The notes beneath the pieces are model-generated. The model did not search any database and was not told where the DNA came from. It saw only the letters and a program-made list of their open reading frames with translations. Positions 10,577-21,959 of a stretch of DNA of 64,000 nt are shown in pieces. Source of the DNA: Globodera rostochiensis. Its lineage: Eukaryota; Nematoda; Chromadorea; Rhabditida; Heteroderidae. The position numbers were made by a program, and so were the translations under genes. The stretch spans positions 514,807 through 578,806 of the forward strand of contig JAEVLN010000029.1 of the NCBI GenBank assembly GCA_018350325.1, written 5' to 3'. Positions within the stretch are counted from its first letter, which is position 1. Every line of letters begins with the position of its first letter.

Positions 10577-10670
10577 TTGAATGTACTTTCTTGCCAAGCA
10601 TTTCCATGTTTTATTAGTTTAATTCTGGACTTTTATAATTGGCTAGACAACTTCATAATGATTATAATAG
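10577..10670 (+). CDS. Candidate internal exon with both splice sites
   Basis: The acceptor TGCGCTTGGTCAG and the donor ATAATAG|GTAAAAAT enclose 31 open codons plus one base, including LNVLSCQAFPCFISLILDFY. The splice signals are good and the product would be a hydrophobic, possibly membrane-associated, segment. No family is recognised. Confidence 0.38.
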
Positions 10671-11171
10671 GTAAAAATATGTATTTTTTATTATTTTTCG
10701 ATTTTTTTTTGTAATCCGTCTCAGCAGAAATAATTTTAATCTTTATTAAGCGTTGTAATTTGTTAAAAACTTTTTAATAAGTTTGTAAAATAAGTTGTTT
10801 TAGAAAAATATTTTTAAAATAAAATTTTTACTTTGTCTAACGAATGAAAATTAAAACTTAATTATTAACTAAGGTATGCATTCCTCATTCCTGGCGAAAA
10901 TAAAATTAACAAATACAATATTTGTTGTAATTTAGTTTTAAATAAATTTAAACCTTTCTTTTAGTTAGGTTATCTGCAACTATCATAAACATGTTTAAAT
11001 TACTCCAAGTAAATTATAATTGAATTTTTTGCTGAATAGTTACTTTGGTTAATGAAAAATTATATTTTTATTTAAAACACAGACTTTTTAATGCTTAATT
11101 TTCAGAATACATTCAATTTTTCTTATTTCATTTCCAATGTTTTTTTATTTTCTAATTACTCTTTTTCAAAG

Positions 11172-11228
11172 GATCAAATTGGTGATTTATATGCTCCATT
11201 CGGGGTCAGACAGTTCGGGAATTACTAA
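11172..11228 (+). CDS. Candidate exon (gene unknown)
   Basis: The acceptor ACTCTTTTTCAAAG is followed by DQIGDLYAPFGVRQFGNY and TAA. A related start (AG|GATCAAATTG) follows another strong acceptor near 9264, so the two may be paralogous exons. Confidence 0.35.
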   Translation, partial: DQIGDLYAPFGVRQFGNY

Positions 11229-11400
11229 ATTTTATTTAGAATACGGATTAAATCAATTTATGTTTATCGTTTAGCTAATTTGAATAATGTTTTTTGTTTT
11301 AGTATTTAGCCATTAATTTTTAAATATTTTTTACAACGGGCATCTAAGAAGCATTTAAGCTAGATAAATATAATAATATTTTTCTGTTCCAAATATTCAG

Positions 11401-11443
11401 CCTATTCACTTTTTTAATTCCCACCCGCTATGAGCTGTTTTGA
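11401..11443 (+). CDS. Candidate short exon (gene unknown)
   Basis: The acceptor TTCTGTTCCAAATATTCAG precedes LFTFLIPTRYELF and TGA. It is short, so the evidence is mainly the acceptor quality. Confidence 0.25.
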
Positions 11444-11495
11444 AATTTGTTTTTTTATTAAATTGCCTTTTGACATAAAAATTTTTATTTTTTAG

Positions 11496-11649
11496 TGTAA
11501 TTATTGGCGCTGTGCATGGCCAAGAAACTCGAACACTTCACAAACTTCTTCTTGAAATTGTAATAACTTTTTGCTCTAATACAGTTAAAAATTTATATTA
11601 CATAGTTTTTTTTGATGAAAATCTAATGCTACATAAAATTGTTGGATAA
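11496..11649 (+). CDS. Candidate exon, 50 open codons
   Basis: After the acceptor ATTTTTATTTTTTAG come one base and 50 sense codons before TAA. The peptide starts VIIGAVHGQETRTLHKLLLE and continues with mixed polar and hydrophobic residues (for example KNLYYIVFFDENLMLHKIVG). An open frame this long in such AT-rich DNA, reaching beyond the GC island, is unlikely by chance. Donor-like sites (GTAATA, GTTAAA) exist inside. No family is recognised. Confidence 0.45.
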
Positions 11650-11704
11650 TTAAATTCATTAAAATTTACTTTCTTTATTTTAAAGTTTTTATTGTTATTC
11701 GCAG

Positions 11705-11838
11705 CTCTTCTCGCACACGCATTAGGGTTTCCCCCCGGGCATTTTGTCCGCACCATAGAGCCGTCCTCCACAATAGACAGGTGCCCTGCACAGCGCGTCT
11801 TGGGCCCGCCCATCCCGAAGCTTGCAGCAACTAATTAA
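11705..11838 (+). CDS. Candidate terminal exon, 43 codons
   Basis: An excellent acceptor (TTTTTATTGTTATTCGCAG) opens LLAHALGFPPGHFVRTIEPS and continues to TAA at 11836-11838, with an internal donor-like GTGCCC. It follows the candidate at 11496-11649 by 55 bp, but their phases do not match directly unless another donor is used. An antisense frame (11813 down) is also open. Confidence 0.4.
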
Positions 11839-12099
11839 TTTAAATTGTTTTTGTCTTTCTTATTATTTTTTATTTAAATTCTTTTCACATTAAACGTTAA
11901 ATATGTAGAACCATAAAACTCCAATTTCCATAAACTTAATAGGGAACAATCGGACGTTGTATTTTAGATAAAGGTTTGAGTTTTAAATAATCATCTTTGA
12001 ATTATGCCTGTTCGGTCATTTTTCACATTTTTATCATAATCCATTTATTATATCTTCTCAGTCAAAAATTCCGGCTGTTTAAAACGAGCAAATATAATT

Positions 12100-12275
12100 C
12101 TTATAGCAATTTTCAAATAGTATATTTTGTGTTTTAATATTGATTGATAATTTTCTTTTCAAAATACAATAATAACAAAATTTCTTTACGACTTTTATTT
12201 GTCATATTTAATTTTCGAGCGGAATTAATTAAATTAGATAAATATTTGCAATATATTTTTATTGTCATTACTCAG
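12100..12275. repeat. Segmental repeat, copy 2 of 3
   Basis: Second copy of the 9295-9475 segment, directly followed by a shortened third copy. Confidence 0.85.
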
Positions 12276-12284
12276 TTGTCTTTT

Positions 12285-12400
12285 ATTCATATAGCAATTT
12301 TAAAATAGTTTATTTTATGTTTTAATATTGTTTGATCATTTTCTTTTCAAAATACAATAATAACAAAATTTCTTTACGACTTTCATTTGTCAATATACAA
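12285..12400. repeat. Segmental repeat, copy 3 of 3 (shortened)
   Basis: It shares TATAGCAATTTTAAAATAG and TTTTCAAAATACAATAATAA with the other two copies and stops after TTTCATTTGTCAA. Confidence 0.85.
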
Positions 12401-12438
12401 ATATTATGTTGAACTTTTCAACCCTATATTATTGTAAT

Positions 12439-12583
12439 TGGGTTGAGCCCGGTCCCCTAGGGGCGGGAAAAGTCAGGGTCGAGGTTTTCGTCCCCGACCA
12501 AAAAAGTCGGGGCTCGGGGTTTTTCCCAGCCAAACCCCCGAAAAATTCAAAAAAGTCGGGGACGAGGACGGGGCTCAACCCTA
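12439..12583. mobile_element. hAT-like MITE (145 bp) with 8-bp target-site duplication
   Basis: The 8-bp direct repeat ATTGTAAT flanks the element at 12431-12438 and 12584-12591. The ends are inverted: TGGGTTGAGCCC on the left and TAGGGTTGAGCCCC read inward from the right. The interior is GC-rich, with GTCGGGG-type subrepeats on both strands. 8-bp duplications with TAGGG-type termini are typical of hAT transposons. No transposase is present, so it is non-autonomous. Confidence 0.75.
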
Positions 12584-12844
12584 ATTGTAATAATGTTTTT
12601 TAAATTCATTTTGATTAATAAATAATTTTATTAAACGAATGAACAACTTGAACGAGCGTCCAGCGCTAATTATTTGAAATAAATGCATAAAATATTTATT
12701 TTCCTTTAGTAATAGTAAGAAACTTGTTACCTTAATATTTAAAGTAGATTAATTTAAGCGCCATTCTTTTGCTGGTAGAAAACCCGGTCCAATATGTTAG
12801 AAGTGTTACAAAACAAATCCCGCCCCAAAATCTTGACCAGTCAA

Positions 12845-12860
12845 CCCCCCCCCCCCCCCC
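12845..12860. repeat. 16-C homopolymer
   Basis: An uninterrupted run of 16 C in AT-rich DNA, the longest of the C/G tracts in the window. Confidence 0.95.
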
Positions 12861-14084
12861 ACTACAATCCGGTAAAACCCCAAATCGTTCTCGGCCAACT
12901 CGTTCCCTTTTTTTGAGTTTTTACAGACCCCAGTTTCTTCAGAGACATCATCGATTTTTAAAACGCTGGAAAAATTGCGCGCTACTACTCTCATGATTTT
13001 AAAGATTAATTTCATTTATAAAAAACTTTCTAATTTTGTTTTTGACATATGTAGTATTTTTAATGCTTCATATTTGTTTAATTTTTAGCTGTTTTATTTA
13101 AACTAATGTTTTTGTACAAATTTAGTATTAGATCAATACGAATCAAGTAGAATATTCGTACTATTTTTTATTTTTGGCTTTTGATTACCACCTTATTTTA
13201 ATTTTTTATATTAAATCAATTTGTAACCGACTTGGTTAATTCTCATTCTAAACCGTTATTTAATTATAAAATTTTTTATTGGCTAAATTAGTCCTTATTT
13301 AATAATTGGATTTTTATATTGTGTTGTATATTATCATTTATATTGGTGTGCGCTGTCCAACTCGGGCTTTTTGAAATACACGCGAACGAATCTCAATATT
13401 TATGAACCGAAACCGATTTTAATTTATTTGTGCACATTTTAAGATCCAAATTATTTTTGATTTTTAATAGAAACATTTTATGCAGTTAAAATATGTAAAT
13501 TATTGTAGTATGCATTTTTCAAAGATATGTTCATGAAATTTTTATTTTTGTATTCTTCTTTCATTTTTTTGAAATTGTAAATTAAATCTCAAAGGAAAAA
13601 CGCACATTGAATTGCAGAAATTTGATCTTTCATTTACCGTACCTTGCTTCTGGGCATTGAGAAATGGGAAGGAAGAGACGCAGAGTTAATTTTCATTGTA
13701 TTTATCATAATTTCAAAGTAAGATGTAATAATAACATTTATAATTTTCCTCAAATGTATTATTTATTTTTTATTTTTTTTAAGTTGACGGGAATAAATTA
13801 AATTGTTTTCTGCTGTGCTTTGTACTTTTGCTGTAACGAATTATTGTTTATTTGTTACCCATTTTTTTGCGTTGTGTTTCCGTCCCTTTTCTCTCACACA
13901 TTTTAATTTTATTTAGCTTTTAAATTATTATATTTATTTTAATAAAGATTTTGTCTCACTTTAAATTTATTTTATTTTTTTTTAGTTTTATTATTATTTA
14001 TTTTTCCTGAACTGAGTAACAAAAGCGCCAATAGACCCCATCCATTTAGCGCATTTGCGTTTTTTTTAATTTCGACCTCCACAG

Positions 14085-14300
14085 CGTGGCATCCTTTTCG
14101 CGGAATTTGAGTTTGCATTAAAGACAGCTAAACATGTATTTCGAAAAAAAATTTTCACATGTTCTCGTAAACACGCTTGTGTCCGGATTTTACGCAGTAC
14201 GCACAACGATGGCGGCAGGCTTCTGTTTTTTAAAAAAGATGTTTTTTTTCTGTTTTTATTTTGTCGGCAAGAGCTTCCAACTCGTCTATTTTTCAAGTAA
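14085..14300 (+). CDS. Candidate exon, 71 open codons, basic
   Basis: The acceptor TTTCGACCTCCACAG is followed by 71 sense codons to TAA. The peptide is rich in Lys, Arg and Phe (it begins RGILFAEFEFALKTAKHVFR and contains a CxxKHAC-like pair of cysteines). Two other frames, one of them antisense (14296-14066), are also open here, so this is a GC-rich patch with few stops and the frame is uncertain. Confidence 0.33.
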   Translation, partial: RGILFAEFEFALKTAKHVFRKKIFTCSRKHACVRILRSTHNDGGRLLFFKKDVFFLFLFCRQELPTRLFFK

Positions 14301-15271
14301 CAGCTTTATGCGCTCTTTTTGGTATTTAATGATTTATCTCAAAAGCATACGCATATTATTTGGTGTCTATGGGCTATAATTTCAAATTAGTGTTTATTAC
14401 AGGTTTCTTGACGTTCATAAAAATTTTTTAGTGATTTTAAATATTTTTAATTTATTAAAAATTCTTTTATTTAAAATTAAATCATGTAAGAAAAAGTCTT
14501 AAAGTAATTTACATTAATTATTCTAATATTATTTTCATCATGGTTTTCCTCTTCAATAACATAACATGTTCAGGTGTTTTTTTGCTTGATGAATAATTTA
14601 ATTTAATATCCTTAGTATGGAATAAATATTGTAGGGTGTAAAGCGAACAAGCCACTGCAGTATTGACCATTCAAAAGCTACCCTCGCGGATTCCCTCAAA
14701 AAGTTGTTGTAGGAGTGTTATTTGGCTTTTGTTTTTACTGGAATTTTACAATTGCAAAATTTATATATAATAATTCTATATCTGTAAGCTTTTTTATAAA
14801 TTTATTAATATCAAAGTTAATTAATCGAAACATTATCATTATTTGATAAATGTTTTGGTTCGACAAATGTAAGTTTAATAATTTATTTTAAAACTTGTAT
14901 TTCTGGTGCATAATTTATTTATGGTAATAATAATGCGTTTCAATGCCTGCTGAAAATTATTTGTAATCATTTTTGTTTTAATTATTTTGGTTTAACAAGC
15001 AAAGATTTTCTTATTGCGCTTGACGAATTCCGTCTCTTTTTTCGTATATTTTTAATAAACCTATTTTAGTCGTTTTACATCACAAATAATTTCAACAAGA
15101 AACAATAAATATATTCCATTTTTTATTATAGTAAAATTTATGCTTAACTATTTTAATAAAGTTAATAATTTATTTTTTTTGCATATCGAATATTTTAGAG
15201 GAGGCGATTTAGCACAAATTGGGTATATCATCTGATAAATATTTTTTTATTCTTGTTAATTTTTATTTTAG

Positions 15272-15328
15272 ACTTTAATCCCCTTGTCACTTAGCACGGA
15301 CGTTTGTACCATGGTTCGACATTTGTGA
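15272..15328 (+). CDS. Candidate terminal exon in inverted duplication, arm A
   Basis: The acceptor TTTTTATTTTAG leads into TLIPLSLSTDVCTMVRHL and TGA. In arm B (32638-32582, minus) the same frame reads TLNSLSLSMDVCTMLRHL and ends in TAA, so the stop position is kept although the codon changed. In arm B the acceptor AG has become TG, which suggests that copy is spliced differently or dead. Confidence 0.38.
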   Translation, partial: TLIPLSLSTDVCTMVRHL

Positions 15329-15578
15329 AATTTAAATATTTATTGTTTCATTTAATTTCTAACAAATTAAAAAAACCAAGCTGAGAGCAGCTTCATTTGC
15401 TTTAGTCCTTTTATAACATAAAGCGCAATTATTCCCAACTTTTTTTAAATGTTTTAAATAACCGACCACTATTTTCTGATGATTTGCAGTAATATTTTAC
15501 TACATTTTGTGTTAACATTTATGTCGTCATTTTTACTAATTTTTAAATAAAATGTAAGCTCGGTTTGCTTAAAGTTAG

Positions 15579-15788
15579 AAGTTTCCGGAATAGCCCCAAA
15601 TTATTAATAACGTTTAAACTTATTTGCATTGGTACTTTTTTTAATTTAAAAATTAATATGAAGTAATAGTTTCTTTCTTTTTTTTTGCTGAATTTTATAA
15701 ACACTTTGAAAACTGCGGCGCATTGTTTTACGTAAAGGGCGGGCGATACGTCAGCCTTACTCTATTTTTGTATTTTTTTGTCCGTTAA
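15579..15788 (+). CDS. Candidate exon pair around a 38-nt intron (arm A)
   Basis: The first exon (about 15579-15631) reads FRNSPKLLITFKLICI and ends with donor G|GTACTT. A 38-nt intron (15632-15669, ending GTAATAG) follows. The second exon resumes in compatible phase, continuing EFYKHFENCGALFY before a donor-like GTAAAG at 15732, or open through GGRYVSLTL to TAA at 15788. The same exon in arm B differs at only two bases, both synonymous (CCC/CCA, ACG/ACT), and the 38-nt intron is identical. This is the best evidence that the T-rich strand is the sense strand. No family is recognised. Confidence 0.45.
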
Positions 15789-16800
15789 ATAATTATATTT
15801 TTCTAAAATTTTCTTTATGTCTATGATTATATTAATATTAAAATTAAACTTTATTACTCTTTATTAAACATTACTAGACTTATAAAAGATTTCTGACGTT
15901 AATTGAATCGTACGATTGAAATATAATTCTCTGTGACTTAAAATTCAAAAAATTTTGTGAAGATGTTCAAATAATATTGTGATGATTTAGCCCCTTTAAA
16001 TTTTATTTTTATTTTTAATATATTGTTTTTTCAACACTATTATGTCTCAAGATCACGTTGACAATAAACAAATAAATTATGTTAAATTGTAATATTGTTT
16101 TTGAAATTTTATTTAATTAGATTTTAAGAAATTGGTTAATCTTTGATATTCAAATTGAATTAAACGCTATTTTAAAAAGGTGTCATCTCTTGTCAATTTT
16201 ATGTTAATAAGTCTGTTTGTCCACAAATAAAAGCTAGGGTTTTTAAATTTAATACATCTTTATTTATTTTTACAATCTTTGAGTTCTTTTCTTGCATAGA
16301 AAAGTATATTTCAATTTATTTTTTATTTATTAATAATAACAAAGGCTTAGGTTGTAGTTTAAAACTAAATAAATAAAGTGTTTGAATGTTTTTTTTGCCT
16401 TTTAGTTTTAAATACACGCGCATATGTCAAATTAAGCGAAGCGGGCATTTTCACATTTATTTCTGCATCACTGCAACGCAGACAAGTCGCAAAAAGCAGT
16501 GCCCATACGGTTTTAGGCATGGTCGTCTAAATGGTATAGAGAAGGAATGTTTTTGAATAAATTATTGTTTGATTTTGTGTATTGGTATTTTTTCCTATCG
16601 TCGATAAATTTGCTTTTATAATATTTTAAACAAGTTAGAAAATACATTTTTATAGTTGCATAGATTCTTTGCCTTTTTATTAATTTTGAATGATTGTTGG
16701 GATATTAGGTTACTGTGCTTTATTCGGGGGTAGGGATTACATAATATGGGGATAGGCTCGCCCGATTCGGGATAGAGAAGTTTTGGGCAACAATAGAATA

Positions 16801-16812
16801 GGGGGGGGGGGG
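16801..16812. repeat. 12-G homopolymer at the strand-skew switch
   Basis: A run of 12 G lies at the point where the + strand changes from T-rich to A-rich. Confidence 0.95.
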
Positions 16813-17296
16813 ACGATCATTGTCAACGGAAAAAGCAGTATCAAATGAATTTAAAAATTAAGAAAGACGCGCAAAAGGCATAAAAATCTGGTAAATCAAA
16901 AAAAAATAAGACGAAAAACAAATAATATCTTCAAAAATAAATTTAAAATTCTAATCCTATTATGCGGTGCATAAGAAAATGCTTTTAAGAAATAATTAAA
17001 ACAACTTTTCGAATTTATTTCAGCTTATATTTATTTATAAACTAATGTTATACCCATAAAACCACATACCAAATAAGAATGGGGTCGCTTTATACATTAC
17101 AATTAAACAACAAATAAAAGAAAAAAACAAAAATAAATACATAAATGCATAAATGCATAATAGCAAAAATAAAAATAATATAGTAAATTACCAAATATAA
17201 AATATTTTACATTAAAATAATAAGAATAGCGCCTATTGCGACAAGTCGACATCATGGCTAAAGCAAAAGTCAAGATTTTTTGCGGGGTGACCTTTG

Positions 17297-17350
17297 TTCG
17301 ATTTGTGATGGCATATCAAAATTACATTTATTTATTAGATAAAAACAATT
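17297..17350. repeat. Short dispersed repeat, copy 1 of 3
   Basis: TTTGTGATGGCATATCAAA followed by ATTTATTTATTA...ATAAAA recurs at about 18240-18300 and, more diverged, at about 37240-37300. Confidence 0.7.
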
Positions 17351-18379
17351 TTCAATTATAACATAAAAATGTAGAGATAATTTAATTTGAAACAAAAACC
17401 CCCCAAAGGAAAAAGTTTGGGGGTGTGGGCCCTTGGCTCACCTTTTAAATAAATGACAATAATTATACATGCAAAATATCTGTAATATATAAATGAAAGT
17501 TAAAAATTAATACAGAAAATAATATTATTTATTTTGTGAACTTTAAAACACGGGAGAATTGGCAAAAATCACGGTAGGCATACATTTAAATATTTTTGAC
17601 TTAAACTTAACTGAAAGGTTTAAATGGAAACTTAAACTTTAACTTAGGTGATTCAACTCCGAAAAAAACTGAAAAGCTGGAAATTGCCAGTCTCTGGTGT
17701 CAAAGTTGCTTTGATCATGAGTGAACCCATAAATTTATGTTAATTTAAATACTAAACCTTAACGATTGGAATCTAGTATGCTAAAAAGATACTTTGAAAT
17801 CAAAAAATATAAATAACCATTGCAAGAAAACGATTTTTGCATGAAAGAACCTTTATTCATAAACTAAAATATAAATCCGAAAACCACAAAAAATGAAAAT
17901 GAGATAAAAGTTAAAATTAAATCTAACAATTTAATATTATGGCCTAGCAAACAGTATAGCAGCACTATTCCCTTAAATTAACATTAATATAATAAAAGTA
18001 GGTTTTTGTATTTTTAAATTTCATTTGGCATCAAAATTAAACTACAAAAATAAAACCTAAAAAAATCAAAATAAATGTTTAAAGCAAATGAAAAATGGTA
18101 CATTACCAAATAATTTTATATTTCATAGACAAGCAAAATAAAATAATGGCCTCATACTTTCCGCGGAACAGCACTAATCCGTTCATCATTTTGGCATGAA
18201 AAATGTGAACAAATTCTTTGGCGGGATAATATTTGTTCCGGCCGTTTGTGATGGCATATCAAATAATTTGACAACATTATATTTATTAAATAAAACAACT
18301 TATTTCAATTACGGCGCAAAGCTTTATAAATATTTTAATTTACAAACAACAATTTTAAATAAATAGACAAAACTTATTA

Positions 18380-18848
18380 TGGTGCGGATTTATATGGACT
18401 GAAAAACGTCAAATATGGACTAAAAAGCCACAAAATTTGGACCAAAAAGCCCAAAAAGTGCCAAAATATGGATACTAAAACTTACCATTCAGTCTATTTT
18501 TTTTCCGTGAAAACCTTCAAAATTCGTCAATCTTTAACAGTTTCTCTCTCATAATGGTAATCTCGATCTTTAGTGGTGCAATTCTGGTCCAAGAAAAGTA
18601 ATTTTTTAAGGAGTGCATTTTTTGGCTAGAAAAAAAAAATTGATTTTAACGATATATTTTTTGTTTTAATGCATTTCTTAAGAAATTTTCGGGAAAAAAT
18701 TTTTCGAAAAAATGCCAAAATTTTATTCTTAAAAAAGCCACAATATGATTTATGGATTAAAGTCGCTCTAATTCTAAAATTGTTTGAAATGAATGCTAAT
18801 TGTGCTTCTCTGCAAAAAAACATGTTAAAACATGAAAATCCACGCCCT
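18380..18848. mobile_element. hAT-like non-autonomous element, 8-bp TSD
   Basis: The direct repeat ACTTATTA flanks it at 18372-18379 and 18849-18856. The ends are TGGTGCGGATTTATATG and, inward from the right, AGGGCGTGGATTTTCATG. The interior contains repeated ATATGGACTAAAAA and AAGCCCAAAAAGTGCC phrases and a TTTTTTAAGGAGTGCATTTT segment shared with the elements at 20509 and 37892. It encodes no transposase. Confidence 0.72.
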
Positions 18849-18984
18849 ACTTATTAATGAAAAATAAATAAATAAAGCAAAATAACTCCAATTCAAATAT
18901 CGTATTAATTTAATGTTGTTCAGTCGGCCGTGCTTTAATTTTGATAACTTAACTCAGACCCAAGTATGATCGCAAAAGTGGTTT

Positions 18985-19025
18985 TGGATTTCTAACCCAA
19001 AGGTGAGACCCTTTTGGGATGTCAA
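18985..19025. repeat. Fragment related to the right-hand repeat family
   Basis: AACCCAAAGGTGAGACCCTTTTGGG resembles the palindromic AACCCAAAGGGGGACCCCTT motif found near 57280, 57795, 58490, 60650 and 63150. This suggests that a piece of that repeat is embedded in the A-rich block. Confidence 0.5.
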
Positions 19026-20508
19026 TGTACAAAAAGTATAAAAACAATACGCATATAAATAAATTAAACCCAGTCACATCTGGTGGCGGCACATTACGTT
19101 CGACACCGCAGCTGATAGCAATACTCGTACCACTAAAGCCCTTCATTAAAATAAAAATGTTTTAAAAAGCCCTAACCAAAGAAACAAATAATCAAAATGG
19201 TTAATAAAAAAGAGAATTTTAGTTAACGAATCAAACAAGGGTAATCAAAATCTAATAGAATAAAAGCAATATTTGACAAAAAAATTTAAATTATAACTTT
19301 TACTATTTGACACTTATAATTTAAAATTTAAAATAAATGGATTTGTTGGAAAGCTACACCGTCAAGACAGGCTCAATAGTTGTTTTTTTGTTAAAAAAGA
19401 AGCGATCAATAAGAATACTTATCAAAATACTTAAATCATCTAAAGGTAATAATTTGTAAAGTTATTTTATATAATAAAGAAATATAAGAGCCATTATATG
19501 ATGAGTTCAATTGTTAATTAATAAACAACATCATGAAACTTAAATTTAAGAGCCAAAAAATAATGGATGTTATTACTTCCAGCGCACATTTAAAAATGAA
19601 AAAAAACTATAATTTTGAGAATATAAACAATAGTCATTAACTTTAAACCCTCGAAAAAATATTTGAAGCGTTTAGTACCCCATTCACCAAGACAACCGAA
19701 CTTTAAATTTGCAAAAAAAAAAATGCTTAAATAGAAATTATTGCACAAGCCCGACCAAAAAGAATAAATAAAACAAACATTGAGATTAACAACTGCTAAA
19801 AAGAAATCGTCTAAACGCATCATCTTAATAAAAATGATTATAAGTTTTGGCTAATTGATGCAAGATTTAAAATAAAGCTTAAAAGTAACTGATCAAAATT
19901 CTTAGTATTATAAAATAAGTGTATGCCAAGAATACAATTATATTTATTTTGCAACAAAGATATTTAGCAAAAGATATATTAAAAACAAATAATTTAATCG
20001 AAGAAGATAAACATAATTTCTGTAAAAAAATATATCAAAAAACAAAAAACAGGTCTTAACAGAAACGACGAACAGACTAGAAATAATTTTATGTGCTAAA
20101 ATAATAGCCTTGTTAAAGGAAAATTGTATTCAAAAAAGATAAATGAGAAAAATAATGTAATCCCTCGTCAATTTAATTATTCGCATCAAATAACCAATTT
20201 TTCATTAAATATAGCGATCTTTTGCATTTTGAGTTACTAAAAAAATTAATAAAATTAATCAACAGCTTTTTTTAAAGTAACTGATTATCCAGTAATATAA
20301 ACCGCAATTAAAACTTTCTTAGCGCGCTGGTTCATTAATAATGCTCTTAACAAATTAAAATAGCAGCATAATTAAATTACACAAGAAAAATATTCCTTTA
20401 CGAGCGATTATAATTTTGAAAAATTTTCCTATATGACAGAAACGCTGCTCAAAATCTGCGCATAAAAAATGACTGTCAACCATTCAGAATTGGTGGATTG
20501 ATGATTAT

Positions 20509-21055
20509 TAGGGCCACAAATTATATGGAAATCCATATTTTTTTTACGCACTCGGAACAGCGTATAAATGTCATAAGTAGTGTTTTTAGCTTTGGATAAG
20601 TAGTGTTTGGAACTTCTAGAGCCCATTTGATAATCCATATTTTTCCATATTTCGCGATTTTTATCCATATTTCGCCATTTTTCAAAATTCCTTAACAAAA
20701 AATGCAATAAAAACGAAAAATACACCCCTGAGGATATAATTTTAAAAATTTTCAAAAAATGCACCCCTAAAAATTGACTTTTTTGCGACTAAAATTTCTG
20801 TCGCCAAAAAATGAAAAATTTTAAAATTTTGCTTATTTTCAAAATTTTTTTCTTGGAAATGCCTTTAATTTACATAAAAAAATTTTTATTTCTCTCATTA
20901 CTATTACTTCAATTAGGAAAATCTTGCATATTTTTGCTATATATGAAAAATTTTTTATCCATATTTCTTCCATATTTGGCCCATATTTTACAATTTTTCA
21001 TCCATATTTTATGGCCATATTTCGAGATTTTTTGTCCATATAATTTCTGGCCCTA
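20509..21055. mobile_element. hAT-like non-autonomous element (547 bp), perfect 8-bp TSD
   Basis: The duplication ATGATTAT lies at 20501-20508 and 21056-21063. The terminal inverted repeats begin TAGGGCCACAAATTATATGG on the left and TAGGGCCAGAAATTATATGG inward from the right, differing at one base over 21. The interior has many CCATATTT phrases and an AAATGCACCCCTAAAAATTG segment shared, in opposite orientation, with 38200-38300. There is no transposase; ORFs on both strands are incidental. Confidence 0.9.
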
Positions 21056-21959
21056 ATGATTATGAAAAAACTACATCAACAATTGACTATTTAAGAAAAT
21101 ATTTTTTTAACATTATAACATTATTTAAAATATGTATTAAAGATAAGGAAATTGCCTTAACATGCTTAAATATTGTAAAATAAAGATTTTCTGTATTAAA
21201 ATAATCAAAATACTAATAAAATCTTTACTCAAGAACTGAGTTGAAGATGGAGGGCTGCTTTTATGAGATGAATTTTATAAAATTAAAAAGCTAAATGTTA
21301 TTATATTAATAAAAATAATACTTATTAAGATTGTTTTCTCACTCTGTGAGCTTTCTTCGAGTCAACAGCACGCCAGAAATTTCAATTAAATCTAACAATG
21401 ATAAACTCGAAAACGTACTACATACTGATATTGTTGACTTTATGCCAATGTAATAAAGATCGATATTTGATAAGCGCAACCCACATATTTCTTTAACTTA
21501 ACTTTAAAAAATAGAAATCAAGATAAATTGCTTGATATAAATTTAAAAATGAAAAAAATTTCAAACTTTTTCTTAACAAAAAAATGTGTCGACAAATTTG
21601 AAAATATTGATTTTTGAACAAGCATTTTATAATATTTGTTATAAAATATTCAATATGGGTCTACTATTTGTTAATTGGCAAAACGGGCAATGGTAATAGC
21701 TTCTGCTAGCGATGCCCGAGAATGATTAAAAGCGAATTTTAGTATTGTAAACGTTAAAACAAATAAAAGTTAAAAATTAAATTATAACTACTTTGTTAAC
21801 TTCACAAAAACATATTAATAATACATAGTATTTAAAGATGAACTTATTATTCTCCTAAGGACAAATAAAAGATAAAAGTTTCATAGGAAGCTATAAAAAA
21901 GTTTAAATAAAATCACCAAGGCTGCTATTTTTAGGCTTAAGCCTATTCTTCTGCAACTT

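Larger units (their letters stand above)
15020..15985 (+). repeat. Inverted gene duplication, arm A
   Basis: This roughly 0.97-kb segment matches the reverse complement of 31915-32896, apart from a divergent middle. Shared landmarks include GGTACTTTTTTTAATTTAAA, TTTTACGTAAAG, TTCCGGAATAGCCC and GACGTTTGTACCATG. It holds several exon candidates, listed separately. Confidence 0.88.
6950..16800 (+). other. T-rich (+) AT-rich block with scattered GC-richer islands
   Basis: About 10 kb of very AT-rich DNA in which T clearly exceeds A on the + strand. Islands of roughly 40-130 bp with higher GC occur every few hundred bases. The best exon candidates (listed separately) read on +, consistent with T-rich introns in nematodes. 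The long gaps between islands show no gene, only T-rich filler and copies of short duplicated segments. The block ends close to a 12-G run at 16801. Confidence 0.7.

Noticed and set aside
16414..16520. Minus-strand ORF starting MPKTVWALLFATCL, resembling a signal peptide
   Set aside because: It lies in the T-rich (+ sense) block, its hydrophobic core is short, and no partner exon was found. I leave it as a curiosity.
17648..17720. Plus-strand island reading like a SAP domain (LRKKLKSWKLPVSGVKVALI) with AG and GT flanks
   Set aside because: The antisense frame (GFTHDQSNFDTRDWQFPAF) is at least as protein-like, and the surrounding block favours the minus strand. A 24-residue match is too weak alone.
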